Translations under genes and position numbers: made by a program
Part shown: positions 54,703 to 63,250 of the stretch, piece by piece
Layout: each line of letters begins with the position of its first letter
How positions within the stretch are numbered: position 1 is the stretch's first letter
The notes under the pieces: generated by a model
What the model was told of the DNA's origin: nothing
Seen by the model: only the letters and a program-made list of their open reading frames with translations
Databases searched by the model: none
Source of the DNA: Amarolinea sp964580725
Lineage (GTDB): Bacteria > Chloroflexota > Anaerolineae > SSC4 > Amarolineaceae
DNA length: 64,000 nucleotides
Direction of reading: 5' to 3'
Assembly: GCA_964580725.1 (NCBI GenBank)
Contig: CAZOLV010000001.1
Location: 1 to 64,000, forward strand

Positions 54703-55107
54703 GGAAACCTGTCAGGTTATGGAAAACCTGACAGGTTTTCAAGACTTCTGGAAACCTGTCAGGTTTTGGAAAACCTGACAGGTTTTTAAGACTTCTGGAA
54801 ACCTGTCAGGTTTTGGAAAACCTGACAGGTTTTTAAGACTTCTGGAAACCTGTCAGGTTATGGAAAACCTGACAGGTCTTCAAGACCTGTCAGGTTATGG
54901 AAAACCTGACAGGTCTTCAAGACTTCGGAACCTTCTTGTTTTGTCCTTTGTTNNNNNNNNNNNNNNNNNNNNNNNNNNNNNNNNNNNNNNNNNNNNNNNN
55001 NNNNNNNNNNNNNNNNNNNNNNNNNNNNNNNNNNNNNNNNNNNNNNNNNNNNTGGAAAACCTGACAGGTCTTCAAGACTTCGGAACCTTCTTGTTTTGTC
55101 CTTTGTT
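54703..55107. repeat. Array of 47-bp hairpin repeats with flanking copies of a 25-bp element
   Basis: Four 47-bp units (54703, 54750, 54797, 54844), each a palindrome GGAAACCTGTCAGGTT ... GGAAAACCTGACAGG with a short TCAAGACTTCT tail. A partial fifth follows, then the gap. GGAACCTTCTTGTTTTGTCC occurs before the array (54681), at its left end of the gap (54928) and after it (55083). No unique spacers separate units. The region lies between the divergent cyclase and carbamoyltransferase operons. Confidence 0.9.
54953..55052. other. Assembly gap (100 N) flanked by identical 55-bp ends
   Basis: 54898-54952 equals 55053-55107. Like the gap at 35597, this looks like an unmerged 55-base contig overlap, so probably no sequence is missing unless additional repeat units are hidden. 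Confidence 0.8.
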
Positions 55108-55123
55108 CATCCTATGCTACAAT
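55096..55123 (+). promoter_or_regulatory. Possible sigma-70 promoter for the carbamoyltransferase cassette
   Basis: TTGTCC (55096-55101), 16-base spacer, TACAAT (55118-55123), 52 bases before the GTG at 55175. The -35 lies inside the repeated 25-bp element. Confidence 0.5.
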
Positions 55124-55174
55124 CTAGCCGATCTGATCAACGAGACTGAACAAGACAAGGAGCAACGCCCACGC

Positions 55175-55423
55175 GTGCTGAAGACATTTTGGGAAAAATT
55201 CAAGGCGGTGATGCGCGCCATTGGCAACTTCCAGGCCCGCGTGCTGCTGAGTATCCTGTACGTTGTGCTGGCGCTGCCCACCGGCGCGCTGTTGCGTCTC
55301 TTTTCTGATCCACTCGACCTCCATCATGCCCCTGTCTCGCCGGCGCCCACCGACGTTGCGACGTTTTGGCAGGAGCGCCAACCGCTGGACGAAACTCTGA
55401 ACGGCGCCCGCTTGCAGTCTTGA
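55175..55423 (+). CDS. Small membrane protein, SxtJ-like, first gene of the carbamoyltransferase cassette
   Basis: 82 residues. One hydrophobic helix (VLLSILYVVLALPTGALL) follows a basic amphipathic N-terminus, and the tail ends WQERQPLDETLNGARLQS. Similar small proteins precede carbamoyltransferase genes in polysaccharide and natural product loci. GTG chosen; AAGGAG is about 12 bases upstream and no better start exists. 58 bp separate it from the carbamoyltransferase gene. Confidence 0.62.
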   Translation: MLKTFWEKFKAVMRAIGNFQARVLLSILYVVLALPTGALLRLFSDPLDLHHAPVSPAPTDVATFWQERQPLDETLNGARLQS

Positions 55424-55481
55424 ACTGGCAGCGCCACGCGCCAATGACGCACCCTGACGAAATGATGAATTCGAGTCGCGC

Positions 55482-57281
55482 ATGTATATTCTAGGTGTTT
55501 CCTGTTTTTATCACGACGCTGCCGCCGTCCTGCTGCACGATGGCCGCTTGCTCGCCGCCGCCGAGGAAGAGCGTTTTTCGCGCATCAAGCACGATTTTGG
55601 CTTTCCCACCCTGGCCATCGAGTTTTGTCTGCGGCAGGCAGGCATCACCGCCGACGACCTGGACTACGTGGTCTTCTACGAAAAGCCGCTGCCCAAGCTG
55701 GAGCGCATCTTGCTCAGCATCCTGCAGACGGTTCCCCGTTCCTACAAAGTCTTCCGCGAAGCCATGATCGCCTGGTTCAACGAAAAGCTGTGGGTCAAGG
55801 GCCTGCTGATCAGCAAGCTCAACCTGCCGGCGGAAAAGATCCTTTTCGTGGATCATCACCTCTCCCATGCGGCCAGCGCCTTCTTCTGCTCGCCGTTCAA
55901 GGACGCCGCCATCCTCACCGTTGACGGCGTGGGAGAATGGACCACCGCTGCGCTCGGACGGGCCGCCGCCTGTTGGGATGGCCAGGGTGAAAACCACATC
56001 TGGCTCGACCGCGAGCTGCGCTTTCCCCACTCGCTTGGCCTGCTCTATTCGGCCTTCACCGCCTGGCTAGGCTTTCAGGTGAACGAAGGGGAATACAAGG
56101 TGATGGGCATGGCGCCCTACGGGCAGCCCAAATACCTGGACAAAGTTCACCGCTTGTTTCAGGTTGCCGCCGACGGCTCTTTCCGGCTCGACATGCGCTA
56201 CTTCACCTACCACCATTCGACCGACCGCACGTTTGGGGCGCCCTTCGTCGAACTGTTCGGCGAACCGCGCGATCCCAACGCGCTCTTCGTCACCGACGCC
56301 ACCCATCCCGGCGGCGATTTTGCCCGCGAGGTCAAGGAACGCAACCAATACTACGCCGATGTAGCGGCCAGCATCCAACTGGCGACGGAAGAGACGCTGC
56401 TCAAGATGGCCAATCATCTGCACCGCACGACCGGCCTGCGGCATCTCTGTTTCGCCGGCGGCGTGGCGCTGAACAGCGTGGCCAATGGGCGCATCCTGCG
56501 CGAAACGCCCTTCGACTCGCTCTATGTGCAGCCGGCGGCGGGCGATTCGGGCGGGGCGCTGGGCGCAGCGCTCTACGTCTGGCATGTTGTTCTCAAGCAG
56601 CCGCGCGTCTTTACCCTGGAGCACTGCTACTGGGGCGCCGAGTACAGCGACGCCGAAATCGAAACCTTCCTGCGCCAGCAGTCCATCCCGTACCAGAGAC
56701 TGCCCGACGACAAGCTGCGCGACGTGATCGTGGATGATCTCGTTTCCGGTCGCGTCATTGGCTGGTATCAGGGGCGCTTCGAATGGGGGCCGCGCGCCCT
56801 GGGCAACCGCAGCATCCTGGCCGATCCGCGCCGCGCCGAGATGAAAGAAATCGTCAACGAGAAGATCAAGTTTCGCGAACCGTTCCGCCCCTTTGCGCCG
56901 GTCATCACCGAGCAGGCTGCGCCGCGCTACTTCGATCTGGAAGCGCCCGCGCAGCACTACCCGGCGCGCTTCATGCTGCTCGTCGAACCGATCTTCGCCC
57001 AACGTCAGCAGGAAATCCCCGCCGTGACGCACATCGGCGGCAGCGGCCGCCTGCAGACGGTGCGCCGCGACTGGAACCCGCGCTATTACGACCTGGTTGA
57101 GACCTTCGGCCAGGCGACTGGAACCCCGGTTTTGCTCAACACCTCGTTCAATCTGCGCGGCGAGCCGATCGTCACCACGCCGGCCAACGCTTTCAATACG
57201 TTCTGCAAGAGCGAGATTGACGCCCTGGTGTTGGGCAACTATCTGGTGCGCAAAGACCAGATGAAAGGGCGATCGCCGTGA
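55482..57281 (+). CDS. Carbamoyltransferase (NodU/CmcH family)
   Basis: 599 residues. The N-terminal HUTS-like domain begins YILGVSCFYHDAAAVLL with HHLSHAASAFFCSPF (catalytic His residues), and the C-terminal domain has FAGGVALNSVANG, GRFEWGPRALGNRSIL and TSFNLRGEPI. The enzyme makes carbamoyl-adenylate from carbamoyl phosphate and ATP and transfers the carbamoyl group to a hydroxyl on a sugar or natural product. The acceptor is unknown. It is encoded between a small membrane protein and an SGNH-like protein and overlaps the latter by one base, suggesting modification of an envelope glycan. Confidence 0.94.
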   Translation: MYILGVSCFYHDAAAVLLHDGRLLAAAEEERFSRIKHDFGFPTLAIEFCLRQAGITADDLDYVVFYEKPLPKLERILLSILQTVPRSYKVFREAMIAWFNEKLWVKGLLISKLNLPAEKILFVDHHLSHAASAFFCSPFKDAAILTVDGVGEWTTAALGRAAACWDGQGENHIWLDRELRFPHSLGLLYSAFTAWLGFQVNEGEYKVMGMAPYGQPKYLDKVHRLFQVAADGSFRLDMRYFTYHHSTDRTFGAPFVELFGEPRDPNALFVTDATHPGGDFAREVKERNQYYADVAASIQLATEETLLKMANHLHRTTGLRHLCFAGGVALNSVANGRILRETPFDSLYVQPAAGDSGGALGAALYVWHVVLKQPRVFTLEHCYWGAEYSDAEIETFLRQQSIPYQRLPDDKLRDVIVDDLVSGRVIGWYQGRFEWGPRALGNRSILADPRRAEMKEIVNEKIKFREPFRPFAPVITEQAAPRYFDLEAPAQHYPARFMLLVEPIFAQRQQEIPAVTHIGGSGRLQTVRRDWNPRYYDLVETFGQATGTPVLLNTSFNLRGEPIVTTPANAFNTFCKSEIDALVLGNYLVRKDQMKGRSP

Positions 57282-58609
57282 TGCGCATCCTGCGCGCCGT
57301 TTTGCGCGGCGCAGCCCTCTCTGTCAGCGGCGCGCTGGCGGCGCTCCTGCTCCTGGAAATGACCGTGCGCGTGCTGGGCCTGGCGCCGCCCGCCGGCGAT
57401 CCCGGCTGGTTTTGGAAGATTCCCGACGCGCAGTACGGCTGGTCGCATCAGCCCAACGCCGTGGGGCGCTGGTTCAATCCTCACAACGAGTACAACGTCG
57501 AAGTCACCATCAACAGCAAGGGCTTGCGCGACCTCGAACTGGAATACACCAAGTCGGCGGACGAGTTCCGCATTCTCCTGCTCGGCGATTCCTATGTCGA
57601 AGGGATGCGCGTGAAACTGGAACAGACCTTTGGCAAGGTGCTGGAACAGCGGCTGGCGGCAATGCACCAGGAGATCAGCTCGCCGATCGTCTTTCGCGTC
57701 ATCAACGCCGGCGTCAGCGCCTGGGGCACCGATCAGGCGCTGCTCTGGTTCCGCAACGAGGGCTTCAAGTACGAGGCCGACCTGGTGATACTGGGGTTCT
57801 TCCCCGGCAACGATTTCATGAACAACTCGGAAGCGCTCGAAACGGCCAACATTGGCTCGGTGCGTAAGCCGTTCTTCACGTTGACAGGCGGCGAACTGCA
57901 GCTCCAATACTACCCGTTCGATCCAGCCCAGGCGCCGAAATCGGCAGCGCTCTCCACGGCGCGCCCAACCGCAACCGCTGAACCGGCCCCCGCACAGTCG
58001 CTGCGCCAATGGCTGCAGCGCCATTCTGCGCTCTATCGCTTTGTCATGCCGATGCTGCGTGAGTCCATCCCGCCGCTGGCGCGCCTGTTGGTGCGCGGGG
58101 GCCTGCTCGAACCGGGACAGGAAACCACCGACGCCGCCCTTGCGCCCGACTACATCCCCGTGGCCTACGGCGTCTATCGCCGCCCACCGACCGAAGAATG
58201 GGAAAGCGCATTTTCGCTAACCAACGCACTGCTGCGCGCGCTCGACAAAGAAGTCAGCGCTGCCGGCGCGCGCCTGGCCGTCGTCATTCTCACCAGCCAG
58301 GAGCAGATCAACTCTGATCTGTGGGAGGCGACGATTCTGCGCTACCCTGCTATGCAGCCTTACGATTGGAACCTGGAGCAGCCCAACCGCGTGCTCTACG
58401 GCATCCTGGACGGCGCCAACATCCCGTATCTGGACCTCTTGCCGATCTTCAGGACGTACAGCGACGGCCCGCTGCATCTGCGTCACGATGGTCACTGGAC
58501 GCCGACCGCCGAGCGTCTGGCTGGCGATTCTGTGGCCGATTTTGTGTTGCAAGAGCGCCTGGCGCCCGTGGCCGGCGGTTTCGAAGCGCCGCCGACGGCA
58601 GCCCCCTGA
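57281..58609 (+). CDS. SGNH/GDSL-hydrolase-like membrane-anchored protein
   Basis: 442 residues. An N-terminal hydrophobic segment (residues 8-30) anchors or exports the protein. Block I is ILLLGDSYVEG with nucleophile Ser, and block V-like Asp-x-x-His is in RHDGHWTP. These features fit SGNH hydrolases such as glycan O-acetylesterases or acetyltransferase-partner domains. ATG at 57281 overlaps the preceding stop (TGATG); the GTG at 57278 would only add one residue. With a carbamoyltransferase alongside, an enzyme acting on decorated glycans outside the membrane is a reasonable inference. Confidence 0.84.
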   Translation: MRILRAVLRGAALSVSGALAALLLLEMTVRVLGLAPPAGDPGWFWKIPDAQYGWSHQPNAVGRWFNPHNEYNVEVTINSKGLRDLELEYTKSADEFRILLLGDSYVEGMRVKLEQTFGKVLEQRLAAMHQEISSPIVFRVINAGVSAWGTDQALLWFRNEGFKYEADLVILGFFPGNDFMNNSEALETANIGSVRKPFFTLTGGELQLQYYPFDPAQAPKSAALSTARPTATAEPAPAQSLRQWLQRHSALYRFVMPMLRESIPPLARLLVRGGLLEPGQETTDAALAPDYIPVAYGVYRRPPTEEWESAFSLTNALLRALDKEVSAAGARLAVVILTSQEQINSDLWEATILRYPAMQPYDWNLEQPNRVLYGILDGANIPYLDLLPIFRTYSDGPLHLRHDGHWTPTAERLAGDSVADFVLQERLAPVAGGFEAPPTAAP

Positions 58610-58646
58610 GCGGCGTCAACGATCACTTCAGACTGAGGAGTTCGAC

Positions 58647-58835
58647 GTGGACATCAAACGCACTGCCCGTGATGCGGGCGCTCGTGTTGGTCTGGTTGGA
58701 GAAATGCTCGACTATCTGGCCAGGAGGCGACTCTGGTTCATCATCCCGATGGTGGCCGTGCTGCTGCTATGCGGCCTGCTCTTTGCGCTGGCGCAGGCCA
58801 CTGCGCTCGGCCCGCTGATCTACACGTTGTTCTGA
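58647..58835 (+). CDS. Small DUF5989-like membrane protein
   Basis: 62 residues. A basic start (MDIKRTARDAGARVGLVGEM) is followed by LDYLARRRLWFIIPMVAVLL and one membrane helix ending near LIYTLF. Small proteins of this pattern accompany carbamoyltransferase and SGNH genes in other bacteria; their role is unknown. GTG start with GAGGAG six bases upstream. It would be missed by size-based gene finders. Confidence 0.74.
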   Translation: MDIKRTARDAGARVGLVGEMLDYLARRRLWFIIPMVAVLLLCGLLFALAQATALGPLIYTLF

Positions 58836-58847
58836 AGGCGCACGATC

Positions 58848-59303
58848 ATGAATGACGAACAACCGATCACGATCATTCTCGACGAACTCGAAGCCGCCGC
58901 CGTGGACGAACAAGGGCTGCGGACGACGTTGGAACGCACACTGCGTATGGAAGGCTGGCCGGCGGCCGAACTGACCGTGGTGCTGACCAGCGATGCGCAG
59001 GTGCAGCAGCTAAACCGTGACTATCGTGGCCTCGACGAGCCAACCGACGTACTGTCGTTTTCGGCGCAGGAAGCGACGCCGGGTTTCATCGCCGCGCCCG
59101 AAACGGCCAACTACCTGGGCGATGTCATCATTGCCTTCCCCTACGCCGCGGCGCAGGCGGCCGCCCAGGGTCGCACGACCGCCGCCGAACTGGCGCTGCT
59201 CGCCGTGCACGGCGTGCTGCACCTGTTGGGCTATGACCATGCCACGCCCGCCGAGGAACAGGTCATGTGGGCCAAACAGGCCGCCATTCTCGGCCCGGCA
59301 TGA
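58848..59303 (+). CDS. ybeY: Endoribonuclease YbeY (16S rRNA maturation)
   Basis: 151 residues. The metal-binding motif is HGVLHLLGYDH, and the YRGLDEPTDVLSF segment is the second family hallmark. It processes the 3' end of 16S rRNA and takes part in ribosome quality control. It lies 12 bp after the small membrane protein, and its TGA overlaps the start of the diacylglycerol kinase gene by four bases. ybeY next to dgkA is a common bacterial arrangement. Confidence 0.95.
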   Translation: MNDEQPITIILDELEAAAVDEQGLRTTLERTLRMEGWPAAELTVVLTSDAQVQQLNRDYRGLDEPTDVLSFSAQEATPGFIAAPETANYLGDVIIAFPYAAAQAAAQGRTTAAELALLAVHGVLHLLGYDHATPAEEQVMWAKQAAILGPA

Positions 59304-59674
59304 AGCAGTCCCGCCGCGGTTTTGCGGCTGTCTTTGGCGTGGCGTTTGCCGGCATTGGCTATCTGCTGCGCACACAGCGCAACGCTCGCATCCACGTCGT
59401 CATCATGATGGCGGTCACGCTCGTTGGACTGTGGCTGCAACTGCCGCCGGCGCACTGGGCGCTGCTGGTGCTGACATTTTGCCTGGTGCTTGGTCTGGAG
59501 GCTTGCAACAGCGCCGTCGAGGCTTTAGGCGACGCCATCACCCTGGAACAGCGGCGCGCCATCGGCGTTGCCAAGGATGTGGCGGCTGGCGCCGTGCTGA
59601 TCGCGGCCCTGGGCGCCGTCATCATCGGCCTGCTCATTCTCGGCCCGCCCCTCTGGCAGCGTCTCGGTTTTTAG
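59300..59674 (+). CDS. dgkA: Diacylglycerol/undecaprenol kinase family protein
   Basis: 124 residues, three membrane helices. The active-site signature EACNSAVEALGD with AKDVAAGAV is present. It phosphorylates diacylglycerol or undecaprenol in the membrane; Gram-positive-type members prefer undecaprenol, and that would fit a glycan-modifying neighbourhood. ATGA overlap with ybeY implies coupled translation. Last gene of the cassette, followed by a hairpin at 59710. Confidence 0.93.
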   Translation: MKQSRRGFAAVFGVAFAGIGYLLRTQRNARIHVVIMMAVTLVGLWLQLPPAHWALLVLTFCLVLGLEACNSAVEALGDAITLEQRRAIGVAKDVAAGAVLIAALGAVIIGLLILGPPLWQRLGF

Positions 59675-59709
59675 GCGGCTGGCCAGGACTGCGCGGCGCA
59701 AAAGAAAAG

Positions 59710-59739
59710 GCGCCGGAATCTTTCTGATTCCGAGCGCCC
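59710..59739. terminator. Hairpin terminator between convergent genes
   Basis: GGCGC-CGGAATC, loop TTTCT, GATTCCG-A-GCGCC with one bulge. On the - strand the stem is followed by TTTTCTTTT, so it ends the leftward GH15 transcript, and it may also act on the + strand. Confidence 0.75.
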
Positions 59740-59813
59740 CATGCTTCACAGCGCCCTTACTGTGGCATTTGCACGCCCGATTCTAGAGAGATCAACCGGT
59801 AAAATCAATGACG

Positions 59814-62153
59814 CTATGGTACCAGTTCAGGGCGGAAGCCCCAAGCCCGCAGGGTTTCAGAAGCCTTTAGGGTTTTGCCGGCGTAGCGCGCCGCCGTGAC
59901 CTGCGGCAGGTCGTGCACCGTGTTGTCGTGCCAGGAGCGCCACAGCACCAGATATTCGGCGTGCGCCCACACGAGCGGCGTCGCCGAACCGGTCCCCTGC
60001 CCATCGTCTTCCCAGACTTGTTCGCTCAGCAAACCGCCCTCGTTGCTAAAGCGGCCCAGGGCCTGCCACAACGCCTCGGCCTGCGCTCGCTCGCCCGCAG
60101 CCACTGCATAAACGCCGCGCTCGCCCGTCAGCAGAGGCCAGGGGCGCCCCTGACCAAGCGCCAGACTGCTGCGACTCTCCTCGCCATACCGATCTCCCGG
60201 ATAGCGGCGCCAACTGGGGCCGAACGGCGTCTCGACGCGCAGGCTGGCGTCCACTTTGGGCAGCGTCGCCAGGATGCTCTCGTCCTGCGGCGCCAGCACG
60301 CCAAGCCGCACCAACTCCAGAAAACTGGCATCCACGATCGTGCGCTGATCCACCAACTGCCCGCCGATGCGGATCGTCGTTGCCTCATTGGCCCGTTGAG
60401 GCGCGGCGCCAGGCCCGCCACGGCTCGCCAGCCGCAAGAAATAGCGCCCGTCGCCCAACGGCCCGTTCGTGGTGAACGTCCAGGTCTTGATCTGAGCCTG
60501 CCAGGCGTCGGCGGTTGCCTGCCAGCGTGCGGCCGACGCATCATCGCCGGCGCGGCGCGCCAGGTCGGCCGCGGCCGTCAGCGCCGCCACTTGCGCCGCC
60601 AACGAGGCCGGCGAATAGCCGCCCAACTCCTCCCACCGTTCCTGCGGCGTGAACGGCCCACTGTGCTCGATGAAGTTCGCCGCCGGTTCGACCAGGCTGT
60701 CGTAACGTTCGACGGCATCCAACCGCCAGGCCAGCAGGATTGGCGCCGCCGCCTGATCCATTTGCGTTCCCGTCCAGTACGGCCGGCCGTCCACATAGCT
60801 GTTTTGCGGGAAGGCGCCGGTGGGGCGCTGCTGCACATCGTCCAGAAAGGCCAGCACGGCTGGCGCCGTCGTCGTATCACCCGCCGCCAACAGGCCGGAA
60901 GCCGCATGATAAAGATCGCGCGCCCACACCCGGCGATAGCCCCCTTGCTCCACACCGTCGGGCGTGCGATCGCCCCACGGCACGGCGCTGGAGGCAATGA
61001 TCGCCCCGCGCATCGTTTTGTCCTCATGCGCCTTGATCAGGCAGGCGCTCAGGTAGAACAGATCGGGCGCCGGCGCATCGAACTGCGCCAGGCCATCCAC
61101 ATAGCCCTGCCAGCCAGCCAGATAGGATTGCGCCGTCGCTTCCCAGCCGGGGGCGATGGTTGCAACCGCCTGTGTGCGCGCCGTCGCCGCGTTTGGCCCA
61201 AAGCCCACTGCCAACAGCCATTCGGACGCCGGCGTCAGCCAAATGGTCAGTGCGGGCCGCCCCTGTGCGCCCGCCTGCGCATAGGCGGTGTCGAGCCGAA
61301 AATCGGCCAGGTCGGTCAGCCCATCGCTGTTGCGCACATAGCCCGCCGAAGCGGTGATCCATGGGATGTCGCCGGTCAACGCGGCAAAGGCGGCATGACC
61401 CGTCAGCCCGGTATCCACCGTATCGCCAAAGATGGCCATTCCTTCGCTCAGATTGACTTCGACAACATCGTTGCGTCCCGAATTGGCCAGATGCGGCAGG
61501 ACATACAGATAGACCTGGTAATCGCCTGGCTGGCCTTGCAGCGCCTCGAAGCGAGCGCGCAACAGCACACCGTCGGCGTTGGAGGCGGTCGCCGTTTCCA
61601 GCGTCAGGCGATAGCGTTGCGCTTTGTCGCGCATGACAACACGCCAGAAGGGCAGGCGCGGCCAGGGCCGTTCGGTCTGCACAGTGGCGTCGCGCCACAG
61701 ATCGTGCAAGAAGGTCTTGCCATCGCTCACCAGAAAGCGCAGCGAGTGGAAATTGGCCTGGTCAAGACGCGGCCAGAACAGATCGGTCACGGCGCCGTCG
61801 TCCAGCGCAAACCAGACGCGGGATGGATTGACCTGGTCGCCCGGCGTGGCATAGGTGAACGCCGTCCCCATCCCCTGGCGCGAGCCGCTGCTCCAGTTGC
61901 CGGGCGCACGGGCGTTGGCCTCTGGTTCGGGCGCCGCGTCGTTGGGCTGTGGGATCGCCGGCGCCGGCGAGGGCGGCGCAGCGGTCGCTGGTGGCGGGAT
62001 GATTTGCACCGGCGGACCTGGCTCCGGCGTGAACACCGGCGCGGGCGTTGGGGTTGGCTGTCGGCAGGCTGGCAGCGCCAGGCCGAGCGCCAGCAGCAGC
62101 CAGAGTGTGTGCAGGCGGCCTGGTCTGGCCGCACGCTTCAAGGTTTGGAACAT
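59814..62153 (-). CDS. GH15 glucoamylase-type lipoprotein
   Basis: 779 residues. Lipoprotein signal (ALPAC at about residue 29), then a Pro/Thr linker (30-75), then an N-terminal beta-sandwich (about 85-330) and an (alpha/alpha)6 barrel (about 335-760). Barrel features include YRRVWARDLYHAA, YWTGTQMDQAAAPILLAW, QERWEELGGYSPASLA with a candidate general acid Glu, and SEQVWEDDGQG near the end with a candidate base. It hydrolyses alpha-glucosidic bonds from non-reducing ends (starch-type or alpha-glucan, possibly trehalose). Start at 62153 overlaps the alcohol dehydrogenase gene by 16 bases; frames further upstream lie within that gene. Confidence 0.9.
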   Translation of the reverse strand: MFQTLKRAARPGRLHTLWLLLALGLALPACRQPTPTPAPVFTPEPGPPVQIIPPPATAAPPSPAPAIPQPNDAAPEPEANARAPGNWSSGSRQGMGTAFTYATPGDQVNPSRVWFALDDGAVTDLFWPRLDQANFHSLRFLVSDGKTFLHDLWRDATVQTERPWPRLPFWRVVMRDKAQRYRLTLETATASNADGVLLRARFEALQGQPGDYQVYLYVLPHLANSGRNDVVEVNLSEGMAIFGDTVDTGLTGHAAFAALTGDIPWITASAGYVRNSDGLTDLADFRLDTAYAQAGAQGRPALTIWLTPASEWLLAVGFGPNAATARTQAVATIAPGWEATAQSYLAGWQGYVDGLAQFDAPAPDLFYLSACLIKAHEDKTMRGAIIASSAVPWGDRTPDGVEQGGYRRVWARDLYHAASGLLAAGDTTTAPAVLAFLDDVQQRPTGAFPQNSYVDGRPYWTGTQMDQAAAPILLAWRLDAVERYDSLVEPAANFIEHSGPFTPQERWEELGGYSPASLAAQVAALTAAADLARRAGDDASAARWQATADAWQAQIKTWTFTTNGPLGDGRYFLRLASRGGPGAAPQRANEATTIRIGGQLVDQRTIVDASFLELVRLGVLAPQDESILATLPKVDASLRVETPFGPSWRRYPGDRYGEESRSSLALGQGRPWPLLTGERGVYAVAAGERAQAEALWQALGRFSNEGGLLSEQVWEDDGQGTGSATPLVWAHAEYLVLWRSWHDNTVHDLPQVTAARYAGKTLKASETLRAWGFRPELVP

Positions 62154-63145
62154 CGTAGCACCGCCGCTCCATTGATCTGGCTGCGCTTGAGCCGGCGCAG
62201 AACTTCGTTGGCTTCGACCAGGGGAAACGTTTCGACATCGGTCTGGATGGGGATGGCGGCCGCCAGCGCCAACAGTTCGTTGGCGTCCTGACGGGTGGCG
62301 TTGGCCACGCTGCGCAACTGGCGCTCGCCGTAGAGCAGGCGATAGTCGAGTGCGGGCAGCGGGCTGCTGTGAATACCGGCCATGACGACCACGCCGCCGC
62401 GGTCGAGGGCGCGCAGGGCGTCCAGCGTCACGGCGCCGGAGGGGGTGAAGTTGATCGCGGCATCCAGCCGGTGCGGCGGCGTCTCCTGCGGTCCGCCGAC
62501 CCAGGCTGCGCCCAGGGCAGCCGCATGTGCGCGATGGGCCGGGCTGCGCGTGAAAACGAAGACCTCGCAGCCGAGATGGCGCGCCGCCTGGATGGTGATG
62601 TGGGCGCTGGCGCCAAAGCCGTACAGCCCCAAACGCTGCCCCGCTTGCGCCTGGCTGAGGCGCAGCGCCCGATAGCCGATCACCCCGGCGCAGAGCAGCG
62701 GCGCTGCCTGTTCGTCGGCAAAGCCGGCGGGCATTGGATAGACAAAATCGGCCTGGGCCAGCATGGCATTGGCAAATCCACCGGGCGCGTGCAGCCCGCT
62801 GAAGCGCCCCTGCTCGCACAGGTTTTCCTGGCCGCGACGGCAGAAGCGGCAGGTTCCGCAAGCGGCGTGCAGCCAGGCGACTCCCACGCGTTCGCCCACC
62901 CGGTGGTTGGTCACCCCTGCGCCGAGCGCCTGGATCGTGCCCACCACCTGATGCCCTGGAATCAGCGGCATCTGCGGGGCCGCCACCTCTCCCTCGACGA
63001 TGTGCAAGTCGGTATGGCAGACCCCGCACACTTCCACCGCCAGCAGCAGTTGTCCCGCTCCCGGCTGCGGGTCTGGCAGCTCCGACGTCACCAGTGGATC
63101 GTCGTCATCCACCGGCCACGGCGCAAACAATTGCATGGCTAACAT
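62138..63145 (-). CDS. Zinc-dependent alcohol dehydrogenase
   Basis: 335 residues. The catalytic Zn site has Cys in VCGVCHTDLH and His-Glu-like GHQVVG. The structural Zn site is CGTCRFCRRGQENLC. The Rossmann motif is GLYGFGASAH, a relaxed GxGxxG. It oxidises a primary alcohol or reduces an aldehyde with NAD(P). Two in-frame ATGs exist; GGGAG is seven bases from 63145 and one base from 63151, so 63145 is preferred. It overlaps the GH15 gene by 16 bases, giving coupled translation, although the metabolic link is unclear. Confidence 0.92.
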   Translation of the reverse strand: MLAMQLFAPWPVDDDDPLVTSELPDPQPGAGQLLLAVEVCGVCHTDLHIVEGEVAAPQMPLIPGHQVVGTIQALGAGVTNHRVGERVGVAWLHAACGTCRFCRRGQENLCEQGRFSGLHAPGGFANAMLAQADFVYPMPAGFADEQAAPLLCAGVIGYRALRLSQAQAGQRLGLYGFGASAHITIQAARHLGCEVFVFTRSPAHRAHAAALGAAWVGGPQETPPHRLDAAINFTPSGAVTLDALRALDRGGVVVMAGIHSSPLPALDYRLLYGERQLRSVANATRQDANELLALAAAIPIQTDVETFPLVEANEVLRRLKRSQINGAAVLRCSKP

Positions 63146-63221
63146 GGTCATTCTCCCGCCACGTCAGATTCAGACCTCCAGGTTACTCAGATTTTTCAGA
63201 ATGCCAAATTTGTGGACGCGT

Positions 63222-63250
63222 TTGACACAGGCGGTGATGTGTGCTAGAAT
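63222..63250 (+). promoter_or_regulatory. Consensus sigma-70 promoter
   Basis: TTGACA (63222-63227), exactly 17 bases, then TAGAAT (63245-63250). This is the best promoter match in the window, and it points toward the gene at 63698. Confidence 0.75.

Noticed and set aside
54703..55107. CRISPR array
   Set aside because: Repeats are contiguous palindromic units with no unique spacers, and no cas genes are present.
59913..62291. 792-codon + strand frame opposite the GH15 gene
   Set aside because: Arg/Gln-rich shadow with no domain or ribosome site.
62154..63029. N-terminal extension of the GH15 frame into the alcohol dehydrogenase gene
   Set aside because: The extension is an out-of-frame reading of the dehydrogenase; the lipoprotein signal at 62153 gives the true start.
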